This document shows positions 11,301-23,200 of a stretch of DNA of 64,000 bases, piece by piece (positions within the stretch are counted from its first letter, which is position 1; every line of letters starts with the position of its first letter). Below the pieces are notes generated by a model that had not been told where the DNA came from, ran no database searches, and saw only the letters and a list, made by a program, of their open reading frames with translations. The DNA lies in NCBI RefSeq assembly GCF_019925205.1, contig NC_083566.1, positions 14,942,001 to 15,006,000 on the forward strand. Direction: 5' to 3'. The translations under genes and the position numbers were made by a program. Source of the stretch: Metopolophium dirhodum. Lineage: Eukaryota; Arthropoda; Insecta; Hemiptera; Aphididae.

Positions 11301-14300
11301 AAAAAAAAATTGAAGGAGGGTGTTGGCGCCCGCAGGCAAATGCATTTTAGGAAACCAAAAAAAAATTTTGAAAAATTTGAACTGTGGGAATACACATTAC
11401 AAAGTACAAACTAAATTGCCCAGAATCTTAAACAGAAAAAACTATTGAATATTTAGTTCATTAAAGAATGAATATTCATAGGGCACCAAGTTATCAATTT
11501 TCAAGTCAATACAAAATATTCAACTAGAGTTACATAACTAAAAAAAAAAATTGAAGGAGGGTGTTGGCGCCCGCAGGAAAATGCATTTTAGGAAACCAAA
11601 AAAAAATTTTGAAAAAATTTAACTGTAGGAATACACATTACAAAGTACAAACTAAATTGCCCAGAATCTCAAACAGAAAAACTATTCAAAATATTTAATT
11701 CATTAACGAATGATTATTCATAGGGCACCAAGTTATCAATTTTCAAGTTAATACAAAATATTCAACTAGAGTTACATAACTAAAAAAAAAAATTGAAAGA
11801 GGGTGTTGGCGCCCGCAGGCAAATGCATTTTAGGAAACCAAAAAAAAATTTTGAAAAAAATTAACTGTAGGAATACACATTACAAAGTACAAACTAAATT
11901 GCCCAGAATCTCAAACAGAAAAAACTATTAAAAATATCTAATTCATTAAGGAATGATTATTCATAGGGCACCCGATTGTCAATGTTTAAAAAATTTGGGT
12001 AGAGGTTAAATCATAAAAAAAAATTGGAGGAGGGTGTTGGCGCCCGCAGGTAAATGCATTTTAGGAAACCAAAAAAAAATTTTGAAAAATTGAACTGTGG
12101 GAATACACATTACAAAGTACAAACTAAATTGCCCTGAATCTCAAACAGAAAAAACTATTCAAATTCAAAATATTTAGTTCGTTAACGAATGATTATTCAT
12201 AGGGCACCAATTTATCAATTTTCAAGTCAATACAAAATTTTCAACTAGTTACATAACTAAAAAAAAAAATTGAAGGAGGATGTTGGCGCCCGCAGGTAAA
12301 TGCATTTTAGGAAACCCAAAAAAAATTTTGAAAAAATTGAACTGTGGGAATACACATTACAAAGTACAAACTAAATTGCCCGGAATCTTAAACAGAAAAA
12401 ACTATTCAATATTTAGTTCATTAAAGAATGAATATTCATAGGGCACCAAGTTATCAATTTTCAAGTCAATACAAAATATTCAACTAGAGTTACATAACTA
12501 AAAAAAAAAATTGAAGGAGGGTGTTGGCGCCCGCAGGAAAATGCATTTTAGGAAACCAAAAAAAAATTTTGAAAAAATTGAACTGTGGGAATACACATTA
12601 CAAAGTACAAACTAAATTGCCCAGAATCTCAAACAGAAAAAACTATTCAAAATATTTAGTTCGTTAACGAATGATTATTCATAGGGCACCAATTTATCAA
12701 TTTTCAAGTCAATACAAAATTTTCAACTAGTTACATAACTAAAAAAAAAAATTGAAGGAGAATGTTGGCGCCCGCAGGCAAATGCATTTTCGGAAACCAA
12801 AAAAAAATTTTGAAAAAATTGAACTGTGGGAATACACATTACAAAGTACAAACTAAATTGCCCAGAATCTCAAACAGAAAAACTATTCAAAATATTTAAT
12901 TCATTAACGAATGATTATTCATAGGGCACCAAGTTATCAATTTTCAAGTTAATACAAAATATTCAACTAGAGTTACATAACTAAAAAAAAAAATTGAAGG
13001 AGGGTGTTGGCGCCCGCAGGCAAATGCATTTTAGGAAACCAAAAAAAAATTTTGAAAAAAATTAACTGTAGGAATACACATTACAAAGTACAAACTAAAT
13101 TGCCCAGAATCTCAAACAGAAAAAACTATTCAAAATATCTAATTCATTTAGGAATGATTATTCATAGGGCACCCGATTGTCAATGTTTAAAAAATTTGGG
13201 TAGAGGTTAAATCATAAAAAAAAATTGGAGGAGGGTGTTGGCGCCCGCAGGTAAATGCATTTTAGGAAACCCAAAAAAAATTTTGAAAAAATTGAACTGT
13301 GGGAATACACATTACAAAGTACAAACTAAATTGCCCAGAATCTTAAACAGAAAAAACTATTCAATATTTAGTTCATTAAAGAATGATTATTCATAGGGCA
13401 CCAAGTTATCAATTTCCAAGTTAATACAAAATATTCAACTAGAGTTACATAACTAAAAAAAAAAATTGAAGGAGGGTGTTGGCACCCGCAGGCAAATGCA
13501 TTTTAGGAAACCAAAAAAAAATTTTGAAAAAAATTAACTGTAGGAATACACATTACAAAGTACAAACTAAATTGCCCAGAATCTCAAACAGAAAAAACTA
13601 TTCAAAATATCTAATTCATTTAGGAATGATTATTCATAGGGCACCCGATTGTCAATGTTTAAAAAATTTGGGTAGAGGTTAAATCATAAAAAAAAATTGG
13701 AGGAGGGTGTTGGCGCCCGCAGGTAAATGCATTTTAGGAAACCCAAAAAAAATTTTGAAAAAATTGAACTGTGGGAATACACATTACAAAGTACAAACTA
13801 AATTGCCCAGAATCTTAAACAGAAAAAACTATTCAATATTTAGTTCATTAAAGAATGATTATTCATAGGGCACCAAGTTATCAATTTCCAAGTCAATACA
13901 AAATATCCAACTAGAGTTACATAACTAAAAAAAAAAATTGAAGGAGGGTGTTGGCGCCCGCAGGCAAATGCATTTTAGGAAACCAAAAAAAAATTTTGAA
14001 AAAAATTAACTGTAGGAATACACATTACAAACTAAATTGCCCAGAATCTCAAACAGAAAAAAACTATTCAAAATATTTAATTCATTAAGGAATGATTATT
14101 CATAGGGCACCCGATTGTCAATGTTTAAAAAATTTGGCTAGAGGTTAAATCATAAAAAAAAAATTGAAGGAGGGTGTTGGCGCCCGCAGGAAAATGCATT
14201 TTAGGAAACCAAAAAAAAATTTTGAAAAAATTTAACTGTAGGAATACACATTACAAAGTACAAACTAAATTGCCCAGAATCTCAAACAGAAAAACTATTC

Positions 14301-14675
14301 AAAATATTTAATTCATTAACGAATGATTATTCATAGGGCACCAAGTTATCAATTTTCAAGTTAATACAAAATATTCAACTAGAGTTACATAACTAAAAAA
14401 AAAAATTGAAGGAGGATGTTGGCGCCCGCAGGTAAATGCATTTTAGGAAACCCAAAAAAAATTTTGAAAAAATTGAACTGTGGGAATACACATTACAAAG
14501 TACAAACTAAATTGCCCAGAATCTTAAACAGAAAAAACTATTCAATATTTAGTTCATTAAAGAATGATTATTCATAGGGCACCAAGTTATCAATTTTCAA
14601 GTCAATACAAAATATCCAACTAGAGTTGCATAACTAAAAAAAAAAAATTGAAGGAGGGTGTTGGCGCCCGCAGGC
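8356..14675. repeat. Satellite array, 27 units of about 231 and 241 bp with higher-order structure
   Basis: The box TTGGCGCCCGCAGG marks each unit, with GG at 8518, 8759, 8990, 9221, 9463, 9693, 9924, 10167, 10397, 10628, 10865, 11094, 11325, 11566, 11808, 12039, 12285, 12526, 12767, 13009, 13240, 13481, 13712, 13953, 14179, 14421 and 14663. Two unit types alternate. A (about 241 bp) has a GGCACCAAGTTATCAATTTT-like tail. B (about 231 bp) has an ACCCGATTGTCAATGTTT tail. A, B and B' (a B with GATTCTTAAAC and AAGGGTACC) repeat as a trimer of about 703 bp four times (8518-11325). After that the order loosens to runs of A, then A-B dimers of 472 bp. Short open frames inside units are by-products. 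The first unit is degenerate, and the right end stops within the box at about 14680. Confidence 0.95.
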
Positions 14676-15624
14676 AAATGGGGAACGTGAGAGAACCTAG
14701 CCAGTCTCTTTTAAAATTATATATTGTGTACACAGGTACTCAGCGTACTCCAAGGTATAGCCGGTTAATCTTGAATAATATTTATCCAAAAAAATCTACT
14801 AGAGTTCAATGAAGTGAAAAAAAAATTGTTTGAGAAATCTGGGTGAAATAACACTAAACAAAAGAATACGCTGGAAGCTAAATACTGCAATACACATTAA
14901 CTACAATCCAAAAACTAGGTGTTCTTTACATTATAATAATGCGAACAGTTATTATGATCAGAGGTGTATCACGGTAATATATGTATTAGAAAATGTATAT
15001 AAATGAATGTAAATTATAAAGGATGCAAAGAAATTAAATGAGAAAAGGTCCTGCACGGACTCTACTATGCGATTGTAATTTATGAAGGGCATAAAATGTT
15101 TAATTTAAAATAATATTGTGTTTGGTGGGTCAACAGTCAATATTAAATTACAAACTATAAAGTCTAAATGCAAATAAAAACATAGTCAGATATCTGTTTT
15201 AGTCTTTGTAAATATGTGCGGAAAAAAATTAGATTTAGTACAATGTAAAAAAATGTGGAAAGGAAACCCTGAGAATTCTTTGACAATAGGATATTAAAAC
15301 ACAAAACCATATATTAAATTAAAACTATTGATTTTATACATTTTCTATTTACAAAAACTCATAAGTATTGAAAACCTCATAAAACCCTAATAAAATAATA
15401 TTTTGTTATAGTTTAAAATACATTTTATAATTTGTTGTGGTAAAAAAATCATTATTTAATGTTGGCTGTATTTAAGATTTTAATAACTATACTGGTACAA
15501 CTCTTGCTGACAGTCATTAAGACCGTGTTAAAAACTATGATAATTAGTTAACATCTAATTTCCTGCCCTATCCTAACTTAACCTAACCTAACCAAATTAA
15601 TAATATTTAAATATTTTCTTTCAT
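14676..15624. other. A+T-rich intergenic DNA
   Basis: Nothing recognisable as a gene or repeat beyond a short CCTAACTTAACCTAACC tract near 15573. Confidence 0.4.
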
Positions 15625-16105
15625 TGTTATGTTTACAATATCGAATACCTTGATAGTTAGTAGGAAAAGATCATCGCAAAGCTCACGACCGGTGATGGTA
15701 GTCGTTCATCATTACCATAGCTTCAACTAACTATAGGTTTACCTAAATAACCTTCTTATGAATTATTAGGACACTTTGAATAAAAAGATCCTGATTTACA
15801 GGTTGCTGAACTTAAGTGTTTGATTATCAAGTTGATCCTTAGATTGTTGACACCTTAATACATGCTAAGGATGAAGCCCATAGATAATAAAGATATGAAT
15901 AGTCCACGCCTATGTAAATACATTTGAGGCCGCGTTCCCGCGGAAGGCAATTGAGGCTCCTTTATATTGATAGTCGATACTCGATATAGGTATACTTTAT
16001 TTGGCCTCAATTGTTCCCCTCGAAGACCGCTGATAAGACCATTATGTTATATCTTTATTATCTATGATGGAGCCATAGCTCACTCGTGTAAACAATTTGA
16101 AGCAC

Positions 16106-17278
16106 CAGGGGCGTAATTACGGGGGGGATATGGGGGATAGATCCCCCCCCCATGAGCTGTATTTATATATTGTCTTATACCTACAAATAGTTCAAATAAA
16201 AACTTATAAATTATTACGAAACTAAAAAAAATAAACGTTTAGAAGTTGTGTATACTTATATTACCCGTATATAAATATTTACCCGTTAACGATAAGCATG
16301 ATTTCAAAATAAATGGTCTGAATCATTTTAATTCTTATTTATTAATAAACATTGGGTGCCTTGCCACACACTGTACCTAATTTTGAATAGATTATAGATG
16401 GTAACGGTAAGTAATCCGATAATGGGAAAAACCACCATTCCATAAACATAATTTAATAATAAAAATGTAACTTCAAGATTTATATTTCGTAGAACGAATA
16501 ATAGCCATAGATAGTAGGTACTAAGAACGCGCACCGACACAAATTATCTACATTGATTATTGCGATTACTTATAAACAGTAAACACTACACAGTAGGTAT
16601 AAACACCGTGACACCATGTCATTCTCTCATATTCACAGTGTCAGTTACATTTTTATAAGCTAAAAGCAAAATGGAGCAAAAAAAAGAAAATTACCAGCAA
16701 CTAGCAGTACTTTATTGAATTTTTTTAAAAAGAAGCCTGGGCCTGACGTAAGTATTACAATTTAAAATACTAAACATTATTAGACCCGGAATGAAATGTT
16801 TAAATATTATGTATGACGTATTCAACTTATTATAATTAGCATTACAACTCGCGCTTAAATTATGCAAAATTAAATTAACACCAGTTAAAAAAAGTACCTA
16901 TTAAAAATATAATTGCAGTAACTGCAGTTTATTCAATAACTATTAGTTATGTCATATTAATTATTATAAAACATTTAAATGAGTTTATTAAAAAATAGAT
17001 ATTACATTTTCAAATGAAGAGGTCATTGATGAACTTGCCAAAAAGCCTAGGAATCTGGACGTAATATTGTAAAATATTAAAACATTTTAAAACATATTTG
17101 TAAATGTATAATGTTATGTAATATAGAATGATTATATTTACATGTGTTGAGTTATTAAATTATATAAAATATAAATAAGGGGGTGTGGGCTGTGGGGGCA
17201 AAGGCCCCCACACATTTACCCTACAAATTTATTTTGATCCCTCCCCCCCCCCATCAAACATTCTCAGTTACGCCACTG
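16106..17278 (+). mobile_element. Internally deleted hAT element (CAGGGGCGTAA ends)
   Basis: The left end CAGGGGCGTAATTACGGGGG and the right end (reverse complement CAGTGGCGTAACTGAG) are imperfect inverted repeats. They are flanked by a perfect 8-bp duplication TGAAGCAC (16098-16105 and 17279-17286). Tracts of G and C lie just inside both ends. The interior keeps the first exon of a transposase-like gene (see 16671-16747) and then A+T-rich sequence, so the transposase core is deleted. Confidence 0.88.
16671..16747 (+). pseudogene. Relic first exon of a hAT-type transposase gene
   Basis: An ATG is followed by a lysine-rich stretch and then, in a second frame, by LPATSSTLLNFFKKKPGPD, ending at a donor (GAC|GTAAGT). 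The A-run at 16678-16685 puts the ATG one base out of frame with the rest, so the exon is broken. A second exon-like segment near 17010-17060 reads NEEVIDELAKKPRNLD, followed by GTAAT. I recall that insect ZMYM1-like hAT proteins often start with a similar KRK...FF motif. That link is from memory. Confidence 0.5.
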
Positions 17279-17286
17279 TGAAGCAC

Positions 17287-18880
17287 ATAAAAGCGATCAA
17301 CGAGTCTCTATTAATGATTTATCAGCATCTAAGCCCAGCCCACCTTCATATTATTCTCTATGCAAAAAGTAAATTTAAGACAAATTTGTAAATCAATGCA
17401 CAGTCTCTCTATTGTACCTACTAATATTTGTGATTTAATTAAATCCTCAAACATAACTCTTAATTCAAGAGTTTGTAACTAATACAATCATAATATAATA
17501 TGAGTATATAGTACATTTCGTAATATTTTTTTATAATATTTACTGTTAGTGAAATATTAAGTTTGTAATTCTAATATAATATAATATTATGTTATGATAT
17601 TTATGGACGACACTTGCACCATGGCCCCTCGATATAGTAATATGGCGACCTGGTACATCTCTTTTAGATAAATGATTAAATACTTAATAAAGTCTTCCAA
17701 TTTACTAAACATTTATATTTTGTAGATAATTTGAAGAAAAATTTAAAATTGAAGAGAGACTGTGTGAATTAACAACATTTTTGGTATGAAATGTTTATTT
17801 GAACACATGTTATAATGTGTTATATTGAACTTAAGTTAATTTTTTATAATATACTATAGTCAACATTTGAACATTTATTACAATATACGTATATTATACA
17901 TAGATTTCAAGTATGATTTTTTTTAGTTTTTTTTTTGAAAGTTACCCACCTACTACAATACAAGACACTTTATTTTTATATTTTGAAGCAATATATGTTT
18001 TGGATTATTTACATCTATATAAACTAAATTTCAGACCCATAGTTTAGTATTTGAAGTTCGCATGATCAAAGTCGTGGAACCAAATTTTATCAGACTCTAC
18101 TAGAATGTTGTAGTTAAATTAAACTATAATAAGTATGTGGAATAACAGTACCTAACCTTCTATGATAATTTGTTATGAATATAATATTTTAAGTAATAGC
18201 TCAAATTTAGCACTTTTACGGTACTTAATACATTTTTCTAATATTTTAACAGAAATTATGGAGCTAAAAATATAGAAATACCTATACTATGTCACGGTCC
18301 ATAGTTCATAGTTTTGTTTCATTTATAATAATAATGTTTTTTAATATACTTATTCATAAATTAATATTTATAACAGTTGGCTTTTATGATTTGTTTGAAC
18401 TATTAGTACGTATTTTTTTTGGGAGATCCCTATTATTACAACACCGTTACCAATATGCGTTTTTTTTTTTTTGGTTAAATAGTATAATTGCATGTTTTCA
18501 TGATTTCTTCGTATTTATGCTTATTTTCTTAAAATGTTTTTATATTTTCGGTTCATCCGTTACCTACCAAGTGTGTAAATAAAGAATTTTTTTTGTAAAC
18601 CAATTTGAATTATAATTTATTAATTTAAAAAATTTTTAATAAAAACGTTTTCATTCAGTATTTTTTTGAATTTTAAGTGCATATTTTTGAATATTTCAGT
18701 GCATATATTTGCCTGTTTTTAGTGCATACATCCAGGCAAATATTTAACACTTTTTCATTGCATTAAATTCACAGCCCTGCTAATTACTTTTACTTTCAAT
18801 CATAATACCTATACCACAGTTAATGTTAAATGTCAAATTGTCAACAATCAACTGCTTCTTCAACTTGATAACCACTAAGA
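17287..18880. other. A+T-rich interior of the inverted-repeat region
   Basis: No gene seen. Near 18775 the sequence CACAGCCCTG, read from the minus strand as CAGGGCTGTGAATTTAATGC, looks like one end of another hAT-type element, with AGTGCATA words repeated beside it (18675-18730). The partner end was not located. Confidence 0.35.
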
Positions 18881-19932
18881 GGATGTCAGATTCTTAGCGC
18901 ACCATTTATTTCTCACTCTGACCCAATCATTTTAGTGTTTCCTTAATCGTACATTTGGTATGCTACGCGTGGGTCAAAGATGGAAAACAAATAGGGTGAC
19001 ACTCGAATTGCCTCCCAAATTTAGGTACGCGATCTTTTTTTACTCGAATTGCCTCCGGGTGTTTTCGGAGGCAATTCGAGTATACCCAAACGGTCTACTC
19101 GAATTGCCTCCCATGACATACCTGGAATATTAATTAATATATCGATAGTTGTACGTGTACTATCGATTATTATATTATTCCGTAATGGTCAAAAATAAAA
19201 TGTTTAAGAAAGTATTTCCCAGACAGATTCATTTTTTGAATGCAATAATCTTATCCGTGATTAGTGATGATTAGTTAATGATTAGTCTATTATCACCAGT
19301 TCAACACAGCCAGTTTCGTTTTCGCAACCATAATAAATAACACGTTATTATATAGTATACATATTATACGTACATATATTTTTATAAAAATGAACGTGAT
19401 CAGCGAAAAGGGTAAAACCATTATAATATGTGATATAGTTTTAAGTTAGGATACCAAAAATAATTAGCTAATGACATTAAACTGTGGACATGTACAGCCT
19501 ATTAGAAAAACCGATCACCGCAATAAAATCCAGTTCGAAAATAGTAAACTTAATCACAATTGTGCGAAAGACTCGGAGTAAAAAATCAACAGACAGATAC
19601 TCAGCAACAAATTGAAACGAAAAGCTTTAGAACAGATCTCTGAACGACCAGCAAAATTATTTTTAATATTATTAATTATTACTGCTGTGTCAGTCTATTT
19701 ATTACAACATTTATTTTATATAAACTTAAGTTTTTGTCTGTATAACAGAATGATATTTCATCTAAATTATGTTTGATATATTTTATTATAAATCGATTAA
19801 TTATAGCTATCGCAGGCGATTTCAGTACAAAAGTAGGTAGTGACCCTCTTAGGAGGCAATTCGGGTAACCATTTGAAAAAAAAATTTACGGGAGGCAATT
19901 CGTGAGCGCCCACAAATAGTGCGCTGACATCC
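18881..19932. mobile_element. Small palindromic MITE (GGATGTCAG ends) split by an insertion
   Basis: GGATGTCAG at 18881 pairs with CTGACATCC ending at 19932. The following blocks also pair (GCGCACCATTTATTTCTC with the complement of GGAAAACAAATAGTGCGC). Removing the 917-bp insertion and one copy of its duplication leaves about 127 bp, a typical foldback MITE. A related right half lies near 5826-5868. Confidence 0.6.
18995..19911. mobile_element. 917-bp element with GGG...CC ends and subterminal repeats
   Basis: Starts GGGTGACACTCGAATTGCC and ends GGCAATTCGTGAGCGCCC. It is flanked by a perfect 8-bp duplication ACAAATAG (18987-18994 and 19912-19919), and the un-duplicated site is present near 5848. 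The word ACTCGAATTGCCTCC, or its complement, occurs at least six times near the ends, including a 17-bp perfect hairpin at 19041-19082. No transposase is visible. Mutator-like, Merlin or hAT origin are all possible from the duplication length, and I do not choose. Confidence 0.8.
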
Positions 19933-20370
19933 CAACCGGCAACAAGTTTACACGAGTGAGTTGGGTATGGCTCCATCATAGATAATAAAGATATGAATAG
20001 GACATAATGGTCTTTTCAGCGGTCTTCGAGGGAACAATAAATTGAGGCCAAATATATAAAGGAGCCTCAATTGCCTTCCCCTCCGGGAACGCGGCCTCAA
20101 ATGTATTTAACATAGGCATGGACTATCCATATCTTTATTATCTATGGGCTTCATCCATAGCATGGATTAAGGTGTCAACAATCAAAGAATCAACTTGATA
20201 ATCAAACACTTAATTCGGCAACCTGCAACTCAGGATCTTTTTATTCAAAGTGTTCTAATGAGTCATAAGAAGGTTAGTTAGGTAAACCTATGGTTAGTTG
20301 AAGCCGAAGAGTCAATATGGCCTTTGCAATTCAAGATCTTTTCCTACGTATTCGGCATTGTTAACATAAC

Positions 20371-20860
20371 TATTCTACCTTTACACTTTTTCTTCCCCCG
20401 TCTCTCACAGCTATATACCGGTTCAGCCACTCTCATTCCACACCTCCATATGATCGGTATTCTGTCTATCCATCTCTTCTTCAGTCTTCTCGCCCCTCAT
20501 TTCCCACCTAAATTAACTAACTTCTATAGCCACTCTCACTATCTCTTATCATACAGTGACCGAACCACCTAAACCTATTCTCTCTTGTTTTAACTACAAT
20601 ATGTACACTACCCTACACTACCCTTAATTAATTAATTTCTTATTCTATCCTCTTTTGTACATTAACACCTTACTTATTATTCTCATATCTGCTACTCTCA
20701 CTCCGCTTACCTACCCTAACCTTACATTTCTTTTTTATCTTTCCCTTTCATACACCAAACATTCTGAAATCCTGTTGACCCATTTCCTTATCTTCGCCAT
20801 ATCACACACTTCCTAATTCCTATTCACTCAGTCTCTAGTTACCTACAAGTCATCGTACTT
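20371..20860. other. Strand-asymmetric, G-poor C/T-rich tract
   Basis: For about 490 bp the plus strand is mostly C, T and A with few G, unlike both flanks. Open frames here (for example around 20324-20572) are hydrophobic by composition and match nothing that I know. It begins exactly at the outer end of the right inverted-repeat arm. It could be the tail of a retroelement or a region of long-term strand-biased mutation. Confidence 0.45.
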
Positions 20861-21477
20861 GATTATCGGTGAAAATATTTAAATATCCTTGAGCGAATTC
20901 CCTACTCGAAAAAGAATTGCTTAAAAAAATATCATACCTCACCAATTTTCTAATTTTGAACACGACTTTATTGATAGCCCGACTAGTGTTATACCAGTAT
21001 AGTTACAATACAAATATTGAAAATTTTCGGGCAATACATCCCCTGATCAATTAACTATAATAAAAAAAAACCTACTGAGAAATAAGAAAATACATACCCC
21101 GTGACGGAATCAAAATCGGCTACGAAACTTAGTCTTCGAAACACTGAAACGTTCACACATTTCAATCTGCTTATGATATATTATTCCCAGTTTGAAAATG
21201 TTCACTGACGAATACCATTTCTGAAATAACACGCATCTTATGCAGTATAATGTTCTACAATATTCTAATGACCTATGCGTTACAGTCTACAGATTTTATA
21301 TAAACCTACCAATAAATACCTAATATTAATTTTTATTACACAGAGTTTGTATTTTTAAATGTTGTATTCAAGGATTTATTAGTTTTATTTTTATACCTAA
21401 CAAAAATTACATTTATTCACAAGTCAGTTATCAACTAGAACTCGACTACGAGTAAGACAGCGTTTGGATTTTTCGGA

Positions 21478-22285
21478 CTGGCGTATAATTTATTATTATT
21501 ATACATTGCGCCTTTGGTAGGCAGTAGTAAACGTATATGCTTCTACGTTACTTAGTTAACAGATTTTCCGCGACAATAAATATTTAATTCAAGTCTAAAA
21601 AGTAAATATAAGACCAAAATAATATATAACAAACTTACGCATAAACATCGACTCTTCCTCTTCCAGTGAAACCTAGCTGTACTGCAGCACACGCTGTCGT
21701 CGAAGAAACAGCTATCTTTATCCGTCTACATCTCGCTCCATCTCCATCTCTCTCTACATCTCTCTCTACATCTCGCTAATTGAAACTTATCTAGTATACA
21801 ATACTAGTATCTTTATGATCTGTAATATATTTTGGTGTTCGATGAAAAAGATTGAAATAAGATAAAAATACATATTTTTTTGGTTTTGAATATGAAAGCT
21901 GTGAGATGATCGATATGAATTTTGTGAGAAATCTAGAGGTACTAGAAAACTGATGCGAGTGTGTTGAATGAAATAAATTAAAAAATTGATTAACACAACA
22001 ATCGCTTAAAAATTAATTTAATTCAAATAATGAGATGAACCTTATTAGATCATTTAAATTTTCCAGAACAAGCCCCCAGTTGTTGGTCGCATGCCAATTT
22101 TAACCATAATATACTAGACCACAAGTTTATAGACATTCTATAATGCATTCTGCTGCCGGTGGCTCTAGACACTGTTGGGGAAATTATAATATTTCTTTAG
22201 TAATTAAATTACGATACGAAATATAAGTTACGTAGGTACTTGTCCAATACTCGACTACCAGAATTTAAATTAAAGAATGTGATAT
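21478..22285 (-). repeat. Exon-like module, copy 1
   Basis: One of four diverged copies that share, in order, GCTTCTACGT, GACAATAAATATTTAATTCA, AAGTCTAAAAAGTAAAT, AAACTTAC, CGACTCTTCC and GAAGAAACAGCTATCTT. Copies 1 and 4 also share a distal block with AAGTTTATAGACATTCTA and CAATACTCGACTACC. Read on the minus strand the AACTTAC word is a consensus splice donor (GTAAGT, 21633-21638). The segment before it could be an exon, but no open frame is conserved among copies. Confidence 0.6.
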
Positions 22286-22849
22286 ATCTACGTAACATAT
22301 CGATCGATTCTAAAACAGAAACTTAACCTAGGTACAAATAATATCACAATATCAAATAGTGAAATGTGAAAATTTGAAGAAAATTTCCTATAGGTATATC
22401 CCGTAAAACCCCCAAAATAAAACGTACATTTAAGGTGCTCTCTTAAAACCCAAATATTTAATGCCCGTATCCCGTATGCATAGAAAATGTATGTTTCACA
22501 TTTAACGAAAACTAAAACTATCGTGACGGAACTGAATTACGAAGAACGTATAAAACAAAAATAATCGTCACCAAGTGATAGGTATAATCTGCTATGTACT
22601 TACAAATCATATTAAATAACATTAATCATTATGTATTTTCTTATTTTGTTAGGTAGGTATAAAAAACTACCTTCCTACTTATAAAAGCATTACCTAATCA
22701 TTGATTTAAAATTTTAAAAATTATTCTACTATAACAATAAATTAACAGTTGTAGGCAAAATATTATAATTTAAGGTATTTTTCATAATATCCTAATTTTT
22801 GAACACCTATAACAACTGGATTTTAAAAACTACTCTACGTCTAGCGGGT

Positions 22850-23200
22850 ATATCAGTTTGTCAGACAATAAATATTTACATTAGGTCTACCGCCTCAACA
22901 GAATAGAAGGACAAGACTTACGTAATTATTTATTCTTCCGGCGAAACGTGTTCCCTTCAAGTGTATAATATTGTCTAGTGTCAGAGCTGTGCGTCTCCGT
23001 CAAGGAAAATGCAGCGCGCGTCTTCATATATCCGATTCAAAAGTTCAGTCTGGAAGTATTGAGATTAATGACATTTATAAAAATAGGCACCTAGCTTAAT
23101 AACCAGAATGGAACAAAATATGTGAGTACGTATTGGAATCGCTGTTCGTCTCAAACGATTGTCATTTGCCATAGATTATTTATAATTATAACCTAACCGT
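22850..23200 (-). repeat. Exon-like module, copy 2 (partial)
   Basis: Shares GACAATAAATATTTA, the minus-strand donor GTAAGT at 22916-22921, CTTCCGGCGAAACGT and the upstream block ATTTGCCATAGATTATTTAT with the other copies. More diverged than copies 1 and 4. Confidence 0.55.

Larger units (their letters stand above)
15625..20370. mobile_element. Long inverted repeat, arms of about 470 and 423 bp around a 3.85 kb interior
   Basis: The left arm (15625-16094) and right arm (19948-20370) are diverged reverse complements along most of their length: GTTTACACGAGTGAG, GGCCTCAATTG, GAGGCCGCGTTCCC, TAGGAAAAGATC and others pair up. Each arm contains a unit of about 190 bp bounded by CATAGATAATAAAGATAT and its complement (15878-16066 in the left arm). 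The interior carries a hAT-type element (16106-17278) and a split MITE (18881-19932). No target duplication was found at the outer ends. It could be a long-TIR DNA transposon that lost its genes, or an inverted segmental duplication. I see no integrase or polymerase, so I do not call it a Maverick. Confidence 0.65.

Noticed and set aside
13004..13682. Two identical 68-codon open frames
   Set aside because: They lie in two copies of the satellite dimer, start with GTG and only reflect the repeat.
8356..14675. CRISPR-like array
   Set aside because: Spacing is regular, but the whole unit repeats, there are no unique spacers and the sequence is animal.
15625..20370. Maverick/Polinton element
   Set aside because: Arm length would fit, but no integrase, polymerase, protease or packaging gene is visible and no 6-bp duplication was found.
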